Assembly: GCA_021846605.1 (NCBI GenBank)
Contig: JAJZWQ010000003.1
Location: 1-48,830, forward strand
Source of the DNA: Bacillota bacterium
GTDB taxonomy: Bacteria; Bacillota_E; RBS10-35; JAJYVN01
Length of the DNA: 48,830 bases
Direction: 5' to 3'
In this document: positions 18,350 to 26,940 of the stretch, piece after piece
How positions within the stretch are numbered: the first letter of the stretch is position 1
How the letters are laid out: the number at the start of each line of letters is the position of its first letter
Notes under the pieces: generated by a model
What the model was told of the DNA's origin: nothing
What the model saw: only the letters and a program-made list of their open reading frames with translations
Databases searched by the model: none
Made by a program: the position numbers and the translations under genes

Positions 18350-18472
18350 CGCAGAACGCCCCCTCAGCGGCTTTCGCCCCGTCCAAACCCCTGTCCGCGC
18401 CCATGCCACCTGCTGGCGGCAGCCTGCACCGTCGCGTTCTCCAAGGGCGGAGGCTTGTCAAGACGCGGCGCC

Positions 18473-18502
18473 ATTCTAACCGTAAAGGGATTGTGAAGTC
18501 AA
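18473..18502 (-). promoter_or_regulatory. sigma-A promoter of sigH
   Basis: Minus-strand TTGACT (18497-18502) and TAGAAT (18473-18478), spacer 18. The -35 overlaps the rlmB stop codon. Start near 18466 gives a leader of roughly 117 bases in which I see no regulatory fold. Confidence 0.65.
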
Positions 18503-19278
18503 TGCACAGGCGGGTCCGGCGGCACGCTTCGCGCCCATTCGTACATCAGCAGGGCGGCCGCAACCGACGCGTTGAGACTCTGAACCTGCCCATACATCGG
18601 CAGGCGCAGCACACGATCGCACCGTCGGCGCACCAGGGCCGACAGACCGCGCTCCTCGGCGCCGATGACCAGCACACTGCGGGCCGCGAAGTCTGCCCGG
18701 GTATACTCCACCTCCCCGTCCGGCGCGGAACCGTACACCCAGAAGCCGGCCTTCTGGCATCGCTCCAGCGCCAACACCAGGTTATGCACCTCCGCCAGCG
18801 GAAGGCATTGCAAAGCCCCCGCCGAGGCACGTTCCGCCGCCCCGGTCACCCCCGCGGCGCGGCGTTCCGGGAGCACGAGGCCGGCCGCCCCGGCCGCATC
18901 GGCGCTCCGTGCGACCGCCCCCAGGTTGTGGGGGTCCTGGATGTGATCCAGGGCCACGAGCAGCGCCCGGCGCCGCTGCGACAACCCGGTCAGCAGCTCT
19001 TCGAGGGAGAATGGGCGCAGCGGGTCGACCAGGGCGGCGCACCCCTGGGCATCTCCTCCGACCAACGTGTCGAGCGCCCCGCGAGGGAGCCGCTCCACCG
19101 CCAGCCCGCGCGCGGCGGCGGCCCGGGCCAGCGGGTCCATGCCCCGTCCGTCCTCCAGGATCGCGAGCCGCCGCACGCGGCCGCCCTCCAGGGCGGAAGA
19201 CACGGCATGGCGGCCGGTGAGCCATACGGCTGCGCGAGCAGCGGCCCGCGGTGGCCGGTCCCGGGGCCCGGGCTTCAA
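18499..19278 (-). CDS. rlmB: 23S rRNA 2'-O-methyltransferase RlmB (SpoU/TrmH family)
   Basis: A 259-residue SPOUT methyltransferase that modifies a 23S rRNA guanosine (G2251 in E. coli). It has the N-terminal substrate-binding domain (LTGRHAVSSAL) and the knotted catalytic domain with the three SpoU motifs: DHIQDPHNLGAVARSADAAG, SVLVIGAEERGLS and LPMYGQVQSLNASVAAALLM. TTG at 19278 is chosen because GGTGGAG lies just before it and TTGA overlaps the cysS stop, implying coupling. Third gene of the T-box-controlled cysE-cysS-rlmB operon, the Bacillus order without the mini-RNase III gene. Confidence 0.93.
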   Translation of the reverse strand: MKPGPRDRPPRAAARAAVWLTGRHAVSSALEGGRVRRLAILEDGRGMDPLARAAAARGLAVERLPRGALDTLVGGDAQGCAALVDPLRPFSLEELLTGLSQRRRALLVALDHIQDPHNLGAVARSADAAGAAGLVLPERRAAGVTGAAERASAGALQCLPLAEVHNLVLALERCQKAGFWVYGSAPDGEVEYTRADFAARSVLVIGAEERGLSALVRRRCDRVLRLPMYGQVQSLNASVAAALLMYEWARSVPPDPPVH

Positions 19279-20717
19279 GGCTCCACCATCTGGGGCACCG
19301 AGTCCTCCAGGGACCAGCGCGTGCCCTGCGGGGTATCCTCCAGCACGATGCCCTGGGCCGCCAGGCGGTCGCGGATCCGGTCGGCCAGCGCCCAATCGCG
19401 GTAGGCGCGTGCCTCGCTGCGCAACTCCACCAACAGTTCGATCAGCCCAGGGGCTCGCTCGTCGCCTCCGGCGGCGGTGTCCGCCCGTCCCTCCCAGAGG
19501 CCGAGGATCTCGCCCGAGGCCTCCAGCGCCTCCAGCGCGGCGCGCACGCCCGCGGGGTCGTTCCCGGCATGCACGGCCGCGTTGCCGGCCCTGACCAACT
19601 CAAAGATGTGGCCAAGCGCGCCGGCCGTGTTGAGGTCATCATCGAGGGCGGCGTCGAAAGCACGCCGGGCTTGGGCCGCCGCCGCGCCCAGTCCGGCGGA
19701 CTCCGCCCTAGCTACGTCCTGGGGCGCGTGGGCGACGACCGCCCTCCACGTGCGGCGCGCTTCCCAGATCCGCAGCCAGCCGCGGCGGGCGTCTTCCAGG
19801 GCGGCCTGGGAGAACTGCAGACGCTTGCGGTAGTGCGTCGACAGCACGAAATAGCGGAGCGCACCGGCCGGCCACCGCAGCACCAGGTCGGTGAGCGGCA
19901 CGAAGTTGCCCAGGGACTTGCTCATTTTCTCGCGGTCGATCTCGACCATCGCGTTGTGCAGCCAGATGCCGACGAATGGATCCTCGCCGGTGTATGCCTC
20001 GGACTGGGCGATTTCGTTTTCGTGGTGCGGGAAGATCAGGTCGCCGCCGCCCCCGTGGATGTCGAAGCCGTTGCCCAGGTAACGGAGGCTCATCGCGGAG
20101 CATTCGATGTGCCACCCGGGGCGGCCGGGCCCCCACGGGCTGGGCCAGGACGGTTCGCCGAGCTTGGCCGCCTTCCAGAGCGCGAAGTCCATCGGGTGGC
20201 GTTTGCGCTCGTCGACCGCCACGCGCGCCCCCGCCCGCATCTCCCCCAGCGTGCGGCCCGCAAGCTTGCCGTAGTCCGGCTTGGATTCGACCGCGAAGTA
20301 GACGTCGCCGTCCACGGGATAGGCGAAGCCCTTGTCGACCAGCACGGAGATCATCTGCACGATGTCCGGGATATGCTGGGTCACGCGGGCGAACAGGTCG
20401 ACGCGGACGCCCAGCGCCTCCATGTTCCGCATGTAGTCGTCGATGTACCGCGCGGAGAGTTCGGTCGGCGGGATCCCCTCATCCGCCGCCCGGGCGATGA
20501 TGCGGTCGTCCACGTCGGTGAAGTTGCTGACCCACAGCACGCGCAGCCCCTGGTCGCGCAGATGGCGCGCCAACACATCGGCCACCAGAGCGGGACGCAG
20601 GTGGCCGATGTGGGTGGAGTTGTACACGGTCGGCCCGCACGTGTACATGCGCACCAGGCCTGGCTCGGCCGGCACCAATTCCTTGAGTTCTCCCGACAGC
20701 GTATCGTGCAGCCGCAT
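19275..20717 (-). CDS. cysS: Cysteinyl-tRNA synthetase
   Basis: Class I synthetase of 480 residues. The HIGH motif is STHIGHLRP near residue 35 and the KMSKS loop is [10 protein letters not shown] near residue 265. The active-site zinc is held by Cys in TCGPTVY, Cys in GWHIECSAM and the His/Glu in [17 protein letters not shown] at 20717 follows GGGAGG. It sits 23 bases after cysE in the operon controlled by the cysteine T-box leader, so uncharged tRNA-Cys increases both cysteine supply and its charging enzyme. Confidence 0.97.
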   Translation of the reverse strand: MRLHDTLSGELKELVPAEPGLVRMYTCGPTVYNSTHIGHLRPALVADVLARHLRDQGLRVLWVSNFTDVDDRIIARAADEGIPPTELSARYIDDYMRNMEALGVRVDLFARVTQHIPDIVQMISVLVDKGFAYPVDGDVYFAVESKPDYGKLAGRTLGEMRAGARVAVDERKRHPMDFALWKAAKLGEPSWPSPWGPGRPGWHIECSAMSLRYLGNGFDIHGGGGDLIFPHHENEIAQSEAYTGEDPFVGIWLHNAMVEIDREKMSKSLGNFVPLTDLVLRWPAGALRYFVLSTHYRKRLQFSQAALEDARRGWLRIWEARRTWRAVVAHAPQDVARAESAGLGAAAAQARRAFDAALDDDLNTAGALGHIFELVRAGNAAVHAGNDPAGVRAALEALEASGEILGLWEGRADTAAGGDERAPGLIELLVELRSEARAYRDWALADRIRDRLAAQGIVLEDTPQGTRWSLEDSVPQMVEP

Positions 20718-20740
20718 GGAAGCCTCCCTCTGCCCCCGGA

Positions 20741-21418
20741 TCAACGGGCGCAACGCTGACGCTGCTCGCCCAACTGCGCCCGCAACTCGGCGACCTGCTG
20801 CTCCAGGAGGGCGCAGCGGGCGCTGAACGCCCGCAGTTGCTCCTCCACCGGGTCGGGCAGGTCCGCATGCTCCAGGTCCGCGCCCGCCCCGGTCACACGT
20901 AGGCCGCGGTGGCGGACGATCCGCCCGGGCACGCCCACGACGGTGCAATCGGCCGGAACCGAGTGGATGACGACGGCCCCGGCACCGATCTTGCAACGGT
21001 CACCGATGGTGATATCCCCCAGGATCTTGGCCCCGGCGCTCACCATGACGTCCCGGCCCAGGGTCGGATGGCGCTTGCCGCGTTCCTTCCCGGTCCCTCC
21101 CAGGGTCACCCCCTGGTACATGGTCACATTATCGCCCACCTCGGCGGTCTCCCCGATCACCACGCCTGTGCCGTGGTCGATAAAGACGCCCGATCCGATG
21201 CGGGCCCCGGGGTGGATCTCGATGCCCGTCAGCCAGCGCGTGTACTCCGAGAGAAGCCGCGCCGGCAGGCGCAGGCCCCAGCGGTGCAGGGTATGGGCCA
21301 CCCGATGCAACGCGAGGGCGTGCAGGCCAGGGTAGCAGAGCCAGGCCTCCAGCCGCGAGCGGCAGGCCGGATCGCGCTCGAGCACCGCGTTGAGATCAGC
21401 GCGCCATGTCCGGAACAC
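20741..21418 (-). CDS. cysE: Serine O-acetyltransferase
   Basis: Makes O-acetylserine, the acceptor for sulfide in cysteine synthesis. The 225-residue protein is the short Gram-positive type: a helical N-terminal region, then the left-handed beta-helix of hexapeptide repeats (IEIHPGARIGSGVFIDHGTG, VIGETAEVGDNVTMYQGVTLGG) with the catalytic His in IDHGTG and the acetyl-CoA region KRHPTLGRDVMVSAGAKILG. The last 40 residues form a likely coiled coil (EEQLRAFSARCALLEQQVAELRAQ, split here by the helix phase) that is longer than usual. GTG at 21418 has GGGGGGAG five bases upstream. First gene after the T-box. Confidence 0.94.
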   Translation of the reverse strand: MFRTWRADLNAVLERDPACRSRLEAWLCYPGLHALALHRVAHTLHRWGLRLPARLLSEYTRWLTGIEIHPGARIGSGVFIDHGTGVVIGETAEVGDNVTMYQGVTLGGTGKERGKRHPTLGRDVMVSAGAKILGDITIGDRCKIGAGAVVIHSVPADCTVVGVPGRIVRHRGLRVTGAGADLEHADLPDPVEEQLRAFSARCALLEQQVAELRAQLGEQRQRCAR

Positions 21419-21429
21419 TGTTCTCCCCC

Positions 21430-21662
21430 CCGCAACGCGCATAAAACAAAAGCGCGGGTATCTCCGCCCAGAGGCGGACGATACCCGCGGTTCCACTCTG
21501 CTTCGGGCACGTATCCGTGCCTCTCACGCCCGATATCGGGGGCGACCGCCGACGACGCCGGTCTTTTTCGCGGGTGCACTCGGTCCGCTTCCCCGGAGGA
21601 CGGCTCCCAGCCCGTGACCGTCCCTCTCTGCACCGGGCGCGTCGGACGTACCCTGCCCGCGC
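21430..21662 (-). promoter_or_regulatory. Cysteine-specific T-box riboswitch leader
   Basis: The minus-strand leader has all T-box parts. The T-box sequence TGGAACCGCGG lies at 21485-21495, followed by the terminator. A candidate specifier triplet TGC (Cys) lies at 21576-21578 in the context GAGTGCACC, on the distal side of a long stem I built from 21580-21655. Binding of uncharged tRNA-Cys should favour the antiterminator and turn on cysE-cysS-rlmB. The specifier assignment is inferred from position and from the genes controlled. Confidence 0.85.
21441..21489 (-). terminator. T-box regulatory terminator
   Basis: CGCGGGTATC (from 21489) pairs with GATACCCGCG (ending 21453), enclosing an inner stem TCCGCC/GGCGGA, and is followed by CTTTTGTTTTAT. 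The 5' arm overlaps the T-box sequence, as required for the terminator/antiterminator switch. Confidence 0.9.
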
Positions 21663-21668
21663 AAGCCC

Positions 21669-21697
21669 ATCGTAGCCGCGCGGTCGAGGACTGTCAA
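21669..21697 (-). promoter_or_regulatory. sigma-A promoter of the T-box-cysE-cysS-rlmB operon
   Basis: Minus-strand TTGACA (21692-21697) and TACGAT (21669-21674) with an ideal 17-base spacer. Start near 21662 marks the 5' end of the T-box leader. Confidence 0.8.
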
Positions 21698-21981
21698 TTG
21701 AAGGCCTCCATCGTCCAGGATGGCGTCTTTCTCGTGCGGGGCCTGCGGGCACAAGGCCCGCCAGGCGGGGGACGTCGGCGCGCAACTCCATCGCCCGACG
21801 CCGCGCTGGCCCTTCTGGCGCACCAACGGCGGACAGGCTGGCCGCAGGCCGCGACCGGCCTCACCGGACCGGGGGACAGACATACGCCACGACGTGACGC
21901 CGTTCCCGCAAGCGCCTGCGAGCCAACGATGTCGGCGAGAATGACGGCCTTAGCTTCAGTGCCAACAAATACCTGCGGAGC

Positions 21982-22563
21982 ATGGAGTTCATCGCACGCC
22001 GCACCCTGTTGGATCAGATGATCGATCTGTCCTACGGGACTTGTTTGTCCCGGGCCTGGGCAGGCCCAGGTGACCGGTCTCGGTGTCTCAACCAGCGGGT
22101 GCGCCTGCTCGTTGGCTTGCCGGCACACGGCAAGCGCCCCAAGCGGTCCGCCATCGTGGACTTCCGTCGCCGACTGCTGGCAACCGGCCCACACATGCTT
22201 GCCTTCCGGCAGCAACAGCTGTTTCTCGCCCATGCGGGCCTCGTCGACCAGGCCGCCCCCCCGACCATCGACTCCACCCCTTACCTGACCGCTGCCGCGC
22301 AGTCAACGGGCGTGGGCCTGATCCAGCATGCTAGGCGGCGGTTCTGGTTGGCGCTGCACAACTGGGACGCCGCACTCGCCGCCCAGATCCGGGACCTTCT
22401 GCACCTGGAGGCCTGGTGCCAGCCACACTTCCAGCGCTGTAGCGCCAGCCTGCACAGCGGTCAGGGGCGGCACCTGTGGCCGCAGTACTTCCAATTTCGC
22501 ATCCTCACTTGCGCAGGATCTCAGAAAGATGCCCCAGAACTTGCAATCTCAATGAATGTCTGA
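21982..22563 (+). pseudogene. Truncated transposase, IS1182/DUF772-like N-terminal part
   Basis: A 193-codon open stretch whose middle part reads AIVDFRRRLLATGPHMLAFR, LVDQAAPPTIDSTPYLTAAA and VGLIQHARRRFW. This pattern (FRRRLL, then an IDST/DST motif, then a long helix) is that of the N-terminal region of IS1182/IS5-type transposases; the IDST aspartate would be the first of the DDE triad. The frame ends at 22563 without the remaining two catalytic blocks, and the first 45 residues do not look like a proper N-terminus, so I call it a decayed fragment. I see no terminal repeats. The gap 21698-21981 holds only a 74-codon open frame (21720-21944) with a single CGACGH zinc-ribbon-like motif that I do not regard as a gene. 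Confidence 0.5.
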
Positions 22564-22604
22564 AAATGCTCTGAGGTTCGGCGCGATGTAACGGGGGTTT
22601 TGGG

Positions 22605-24899
22605 ATGAAGCGTCGGGACATGCTGCGCATCGTCGGCGGGCTGGCGGCCCTGGGCGGCGTCGGGTGGCTGGTACGACGGGAGGTCCGCGCCCGAGCAGTC
22701 CGGGCGGGTGTCTTGGGCTGGTTGCCCCCACCAGCCGCGCAGCCGGGCGGGCTGCTCCAAGTCGACCTCAATGGTCTGCCAACGCACACGCAAGCCGCCA
22801 TGGCTATCCTACAGGGATTGGTGAACCTGCGCGCCGGGACCGGCCAGGAGGCCCTGTATCTACTCACCCCGGCGGTCCTCGGTGGCGGGTCCGCATATGA
22901 TCGCCGGTGGGCGGAGATCTATGCGGCGCGATTCGGATGGAAGCTGCGCCAGGGTTCGATCGCTGACGCGCTGGCGCTGGCCCGCGGGCGTGGTATCGAC
23001 CGGTTTGTGGTGTGGGACCCCTCCGTCCCGGCGACGATCAACGTAGCCAACACCCTGGCCTGGCTGCACGGCGCCGCGGCGGTGGCGCCGGAAGACGTCG
23101 CCTCGCCCCTGGCGGACGCTGCGGCGGCCATTGCCGGAGGCATGGCGATCTCCAGTCATGGCTTCCGGCAAATGTGGGATCTGAGAACACTGCACTTCAC
23201 GGATGCCACGGCGGCATACGCTTGGGCGCTGCAGCAACTCGGACACACGCGACCGGAGAGCCTGGCGTTGGTAGCCGTCGGGGACATTCCGGGGAGCACC
23301 ATGGAGGGAGTTGTTCGCTGGACGGCACGGGACTACGCGGTCGCTGCTCGGGCATTCACCTGGGAGACCCACTATCCGGCGGCGACGGACGGAACCGTGA
23401 CCGGCGTCGACCTGGAGGTGGTCAAGAGCGTCGCGGGACGCCCCGCGACGCTCTTCGGCTCAGCGAACGGCGAGGGGCAGTTGCTGACGACCGGCCGGTA
23501 CGGGCTGAACGACATTGCGGTGGATACGCCGGGCCTTCCGGGGGAGAACCTGAGTGTGCACACCGCAGTCCGGGTGGCCGCGCGCCAATCGCAGCGTCCC
23601 GCAGCTCCGGTCTTGGATCCCCAGGGCATCTACGCGACGATCTCGGTGACCGATGGGGACAACCCCGGGATGCTGCTGGCATTCCATGAGGGACGGTGGC
23701 TGGATCCGAAACGGGGCAGCGTGCCGGTGGGGTGGTCCCTGCAAGGCATGGCGCCCCAATGGATCCCTGGGATCGCGCGCCATTACTTCGACTCGATGAC
23801 CCCCAACGACGAGTTCGTATCCTGGCTTCCGTTCGGTCTGCCTGATCCGTCCTTGCTGATGCAGAGTGCAGTCTGGCCGGGATACGTCGCCTCGGCGCAG
23901 GCAGCGATGCGCGACGCCGGGTTCCGTGTCGGGCAGAGCCTATTGCCGGTGCGCACCTCTCAGACGACAGAGCACAAGGTTCTCGGCCCCAAGGCTTCGG
24001 GGCTCCTGGACTTGCTGGGTGGCGGACCGGACGGCTGGCTTCTCGGATACACTGCAAACCATGGTTATCCAGCTGGCGAGCCTCTTTGGGTCGACGGCCG
24101 GCCGATCATCGCCTTGGGGGGATACGGGGGGAGTCCGGGAAACGGCAGCGCGCAGGCGCAATTACAGCAAGCGGTCGACGCGCTCTCCGGAACGATCCGG
24201 GCCGTCAGTCATCGGCCCCTGTTCCTGGGGGTGGGCATGGGCGACGGAACAGACTATGCCGATATCATGGGGGTGGCGCAGGCCAGTTACCCGGCACCCG
24301 TCCGTTTCGTCTTACCGGGCCAAATGATGGATCTGATGCGAGAGGCTTGGGCGAAGGGACTCATGCGCTCCGCGCCCTTGGCGACCCCTGCGACGCAGCG
24401 TGTTGCCGACGGCTTTTTCTTAACTGCGGGGGCAGAGACATCCGTCTCCTTGGCGTACGCCCGAGGCGCCACCGACGTGTGGGAGCGAACGGCCAGCGAT
24501 GGAGCGGGCTGGACCTACGGTTTCAATGTGGCAACCTGCCGATCGCTGAGCGCGACCATTGAGGTGCAGGGCAGCGGTTCGATCCAGGCGTCTGCCGACG
24601 GCATCCACTGGCGGAGTGTGGCCATGATCGGGGCTGTCGCCACGGGGAACCAGAGCGGTGGAGGCGGGGCGGCGAACGCGCCAACCGGGCCCACGCCCTA
24701 TTCTCTCGGCCAGGGCGGCCGGTTGGTGCGCGCGGACCTGTCTACGATGGTACCGAGTGCGTTTATCTACTTGCGGTTTATCGCAGGGCCGGCGGCAACG
24801 CTGGGAGTCACCGACCTGTCGCTGTGGTACAACCGCGTCGTCCCAGGGGCAGGCTGGCCCGCCGTCATCCAGTCCGTTTCCGGCCCGGCGTCCGGGTGA
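22605..24899 (+). CDS. Tat-exported GxGYxYP-family protein, possible glycan-acting enzyme
   Basis: A 764-residue exported protein. The N-terminus MKRRDMLRIVGGLAALGGVG is a twin-arginine signal with a hydrophobic core, probably retained as an anchor. Residues about 45-270 match the GxGYxYP N-terminal domain (AMAILQGLVNLRAG, DRFVVWDPSVPATINVANTL) and about 290-560 the C-terminal domain (VPVGWSLQGMAPQWIPGIA, YFDSMTPNDEFVSW, LGYTANHGYP). The family is listed as putative glycoside hydrolases. The eponymous GxGYxYP segment, expected right after NDEFVS, here reads WLPFGLPDP, so the signature is lost. Residues 600-764 form an extra beta-rich domain (ASADGIHWRS) resembling a carbohydrate-binding module. 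ATG follows ACGGGGG. A broken paralogue faces it. Confidence 0.7.
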   Translation: MKRRDMLRIVGGLAALGGVGWLVRREVRARAVRAGVLGWLPPPAAQPGGLLQVDLNGLPTHTQAAMAILQGLVNLRAGTGQEALYLLTPAVLGGGSAYDRRWAEIYAARFGWKLRQGSIADALALARGRGIDRFVVWDPSVPATINVANTLAWLHGAAAVAPEDVASPLADAAAAIAGGMAISSHGFRQMWDLRTLHFTDATAAYAWALQQLGHTRPESLALVAVGDIPGSTMEGVVRWTARDYAVAARAFTWETHYPAATDGTVTGVDLEVVKSVAGRPATLFGSANGEGQLLTTGRYGLNDIAVDTPGLPGENLSVHTAVRVAARQSQRPAAPVLDPQGIYATISVTDGDNPGMLLAFHEGRWLDPKRGSVPVGWSLQGMAPQWIPGIARHYFDSMTPNDEFVSWLPFGLPDPSLLMQSAVWPGYVASAQAAMRDAGFRVGQSLLPVRTSQTTEHKVLGPKASGLLDLLGGGPDGWLLGYTANHGYPAGEPLWVDGRPIIALGGYGGSPGNGSAQAQLQQAVDALSGTIRAVSHRPLFLGVGMGDGTDYADIMGVAQASYPAPVRFVLPGQMMDLMREAWAKGLMRSAPLATPATQRVADGFFLTAGAETSVSLAYARGATDVWERTASDGAGWTYGFNVATCRSLSATIEVQGSGSIQASADGIHWRSVAMIGAVATGNQSGGGGAANAPTGPTPYSLGQGGRLVRADLSTMVPSAFIYLRFIAGPAATLGVTDLSLWYNRVVPGAGWPAVIQSVSGPASG

Positions 24900-24929
24900 C
24901 CGCAACTGCTTGCGGGGAGCGAGCGCTTG

Positions 24930-25429
24930 TGCCGGCGGCGTGGGGCGGTAGGCCACCGGCAGCAAATCGAGCACACCCGCCAGGGTGGCGGCCACGTTCG
25001 ACGTGGCGGGGACGCGCGGGTCCCAGACGACCAGGCCCCTGGTGCGGTGCCCGCAGCAGGCGAGGATGTCCTGCAAGCTGGTGGCGTCGTACGGGCCTGT
25101 TTGGCCACGTCCCAACCAAGTTCACCCATCTTTGCCCACCAGAACTCGTCGAGGCTGGTCCCCCGTTGGGCCGGTGAGTCCGCTCAACAGGTACAACCGT
25201 GGCGCATCGCGGTTCACATCCCCTGAAGGGCGACGAGCAGGGCCAGTTCGTCGTAAGCGCGGACGGGCTGCGCGTTGTTGACGGGGAGCGACACGGACCC
25301 GTAGGGTAGCCGGTAGTGGGTAAGCGCCGGTTCCGGCAGGGAGGCGGACGGGACCAAACGGCGTCCGCACCCGCCAGCGAGGATGGCCGTGCCGCCCACC
25401 ACAGCGGCGTAGCCCAAGAGCGCGCGCAT
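24930..25429 (-). pseudogene. Decayed paralogue of the GxGYxYP-family protein
   Basis: On the minus strand an ATG at 25429 (GGAGAGG upstream) opens a lipoprotein signal MRALLGYAAVVGG with lipobox LAGGC, then the family N-domain: VRAYDELALLVALQGM, then a stop at 25214. One missing G in ATGGTGAAC (present as ATGTGAAC) explains it, because the next frame continues VNRDAPRLYLLSG. A second lesion, TGA at 25122-25124 in KDG-stop-TWLG, probably replaces a TGG. The frame then continues GPYDATSLQDIL and LVVWDPRVPATSNVAATLAG, closely matching VVWDPSVPATINVANTLA of the intact gene. Similarity ends near 24935, just before the end of the convergent intact gene, so the 3' two thirds are deleted. Confidence 0.65.
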
Positions 25430-25489
25430 ACGTGCCTCTCCTTCCCATTCCCCGACCCTCCTCGCGCACCCGTTTGCCAGTCTAAGCGA

Positions 25490-25690
25490 CCGCACGCCTA
25501 CGCCAGTTTGCAGGGTGAGAGCCACCACGTGGACCGTGGGGAGCGAGCCATTCTGCAGCTGCAACATGCCGGGGAGCCGGATACCGGTAAGGGTCTGGGA
25601 GGAATCGACTGGATACGCAGCTACCGACCACGCGAACTGAGAGCGAACATCGGCAGTCCTGACCACGCTATTTGAGACGCGCGCCGGCCG
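25490..25690 (-). pseudogene. Possible C-terminal scar of a beta-sandwich protein
   Basis: Open minus-strand stretch reading QFAWSVAAYPVDSSQTLTGI, RLPGMLQLQ and TVHVVALTLQTG. The pattern (hydrophobic strand, P-V-D-x-S-x-T, short linker, H-V-x-A-L-T-L) is the typical last two strands of secreted carbohydrate-active or peptidase beta-sandwich domains, where the protein normally ends after ALTL. No start and no rest of the gene are present, and the frame runs on into the pseudogene after it. I regard it as a likely gene remnant; the rest of 25430-25764 shows nothing else. Confidence 0.3.
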
Positions 25691-25764
25691 ACTTGCGGAG
25701 CCCTCTCTCAAGGTTCTGGCTTATGCTCGACCGTGCTCCTCCGGACGCAGCCTTGCTCCCATTG

Positions 25765-26940
25765 TCAACGTCCGGAGCCATTGACCAGATCGTCGAAACT
25801 GGTGCCGTTGTAGTGCCTGCGCGTCGCCAGCACCGTCGCCCAGGCCGCGATGCCCTCGCCGCGACCGAGGTGGCCCAGCCCCTCGTTCGTGCCAGCCTTG
25901 ACGTTGATCGCGCCTGGCGGCACGCCCAGTGCCGCGGCCAGGTTGGCAGCCATCTGCGCGATGTGGGGGGCCAGGCGCGGCCGCTCGGCCACCACCAGGC
26001 AGTCGCCGCGGCACACCCGCCACCCGGCTGCGGCCGCCAGGACGGCACTGCGCCGCAACAGGTCCAGGCCGTCGGCGCCGGCCCAGGCCGGGTCGGTGTC
26101 CGGAAAGTGCCGCCCGATGTCCCCCAGGCCCGCCGCGCCGAGCGTGGCGTCGCACAGCGCGTGGCAGAGGGCGTCGGCGTCGGAGTGCCCCAGCAGCCCC
26201 AGCGAAAAGGGCACGCGCACCCCGCCCAGGATCAGCGGCCGGTCCGGCACCAGCCGGTGGACGTCCTGCCCCAACCCCACCGACCATGGCTGCTCAAGGG
26301 CGGGCAACGCCAAATCCTCGGGGTAGGTCAGCTTCTGGTTGCCGCGCTCGCCCTCCACCATCTGGACTCGCACCCCCTGCCGGGCGACGAGCCCGGCGTC
26401 GTCCGTGGCTGGTCCGCCTGCGGCGTGCGCCGCACGCAGGATATCGACGGCAAAGCCCTGGGGCGTCTGTGCCCGCCACAGACGCTCGCGTGCCGGGGTC
26501 GCGACGACTCGTCTCAGCCCGTCCACCTCGTGGACCGTGTCTACCAAGGGAAGGCCGGCGGCCGCGGCACCCGCGGCCTCGGCCGCCGCCATCACGCGCC
26601 GCACCAGGGCGGGCGAGCAGTCCGGCCGCGCCGCGTCCTGGACGAGGATGTGACTGGCGTCCGCGGGGATGGCGGCCAGGCACGCGGCCACCGTGGCGGA
26701 CCGGCTGGCCCCGCCATCCACCAGGGTCGCCGTGAGGGCGTACGGGGTGAGGGCGGCCGCGCGCACCCGGTCAGCCGCCCCTGGACGGACCCCGATCACG
26801 ACGTCCACGATCCCCGCCGTCCTCAGCGTGCGCACGACCGTGGTGAGCACGGGTGAGCCGCCCCGGACGAACAGCGTCTTGTCCCGGCCCAGACGCTGCG
26901 AACTCCCCGCGGCCGGCACGACGGCGACCCATCTGCTCAC
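25765..26940 (-). CDS. ispDF: IspD-IspF fusion of the MEP isoprenoid pathway
   Basis: A 391-residue bifunctional enzyme. Residues 1-225 are 2-C-methyl-D-erythritol 4-phosphate cytidylyltransferase: [34 protein letters not shown] and [10 protein letters not shown]. Residues about 228-391 are 2-C-methylerythritol 2,4-cyclodiphosphate synthase: [18 protein letters not shown] with the zinc Asp and His, [26 protein letters not shown] and [20 protein letters not shown]. Steps three and five of the pathway are thus in one chain; such fusions are common in alpha- and epsilonproteobacteria and less so in Bacillota, where the genes are usually adjacent. The ATG overlaps the previous stop by four bases. 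All catalytic residues I can check are kept. Confidence 0.95.
   Translation of the reverse strand: MSRWVAVVPAAGSSQRLGRDKTLFVRGGSPVLTTVVRTLRTAGIVDVVIGVRPGAADRVRAAALTPYALTATLVDGGASRSATVAACLAAIPADASHILVQDAARPDCSPALVRRVMAAAEAAGAAAAGLPLVDTVHEVDGLRRVVATPARERLWRAQTPQGFAVDILRAAHAAGGPATDDAGLVARQGVRVQMVEGERGNQKLTYPEDLALPALEQPWSVGLGQDVHRLVPDRPLILGGVRVPFSLGLLGHSDADALCHALCDATLGAAGLGDIGRHFPDTDPAWAGADGLDLLRRSAVLAAAAGWRVCRGDCLVVAERPRLAPHIAQMAANLAAALGVPPGAINVKAGTNEGLGHLGRGEGIAAWATVLATRRHYNGTSFDDLVNGSGR

Noticed and set aside
21720..21944. Small plus-strand frame with CGACGH, like half a zinc ribbon
   Set aside because: Only one cysteine pair, no family match, no ribosome site; sits in decayed DNA.
21694..22233. 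A 179-codon minus-strand frame upstream of cysE
   Set aside because: It is antisense to the transposase remnant and to the region just before the cysE promoter, with no coherent domain.
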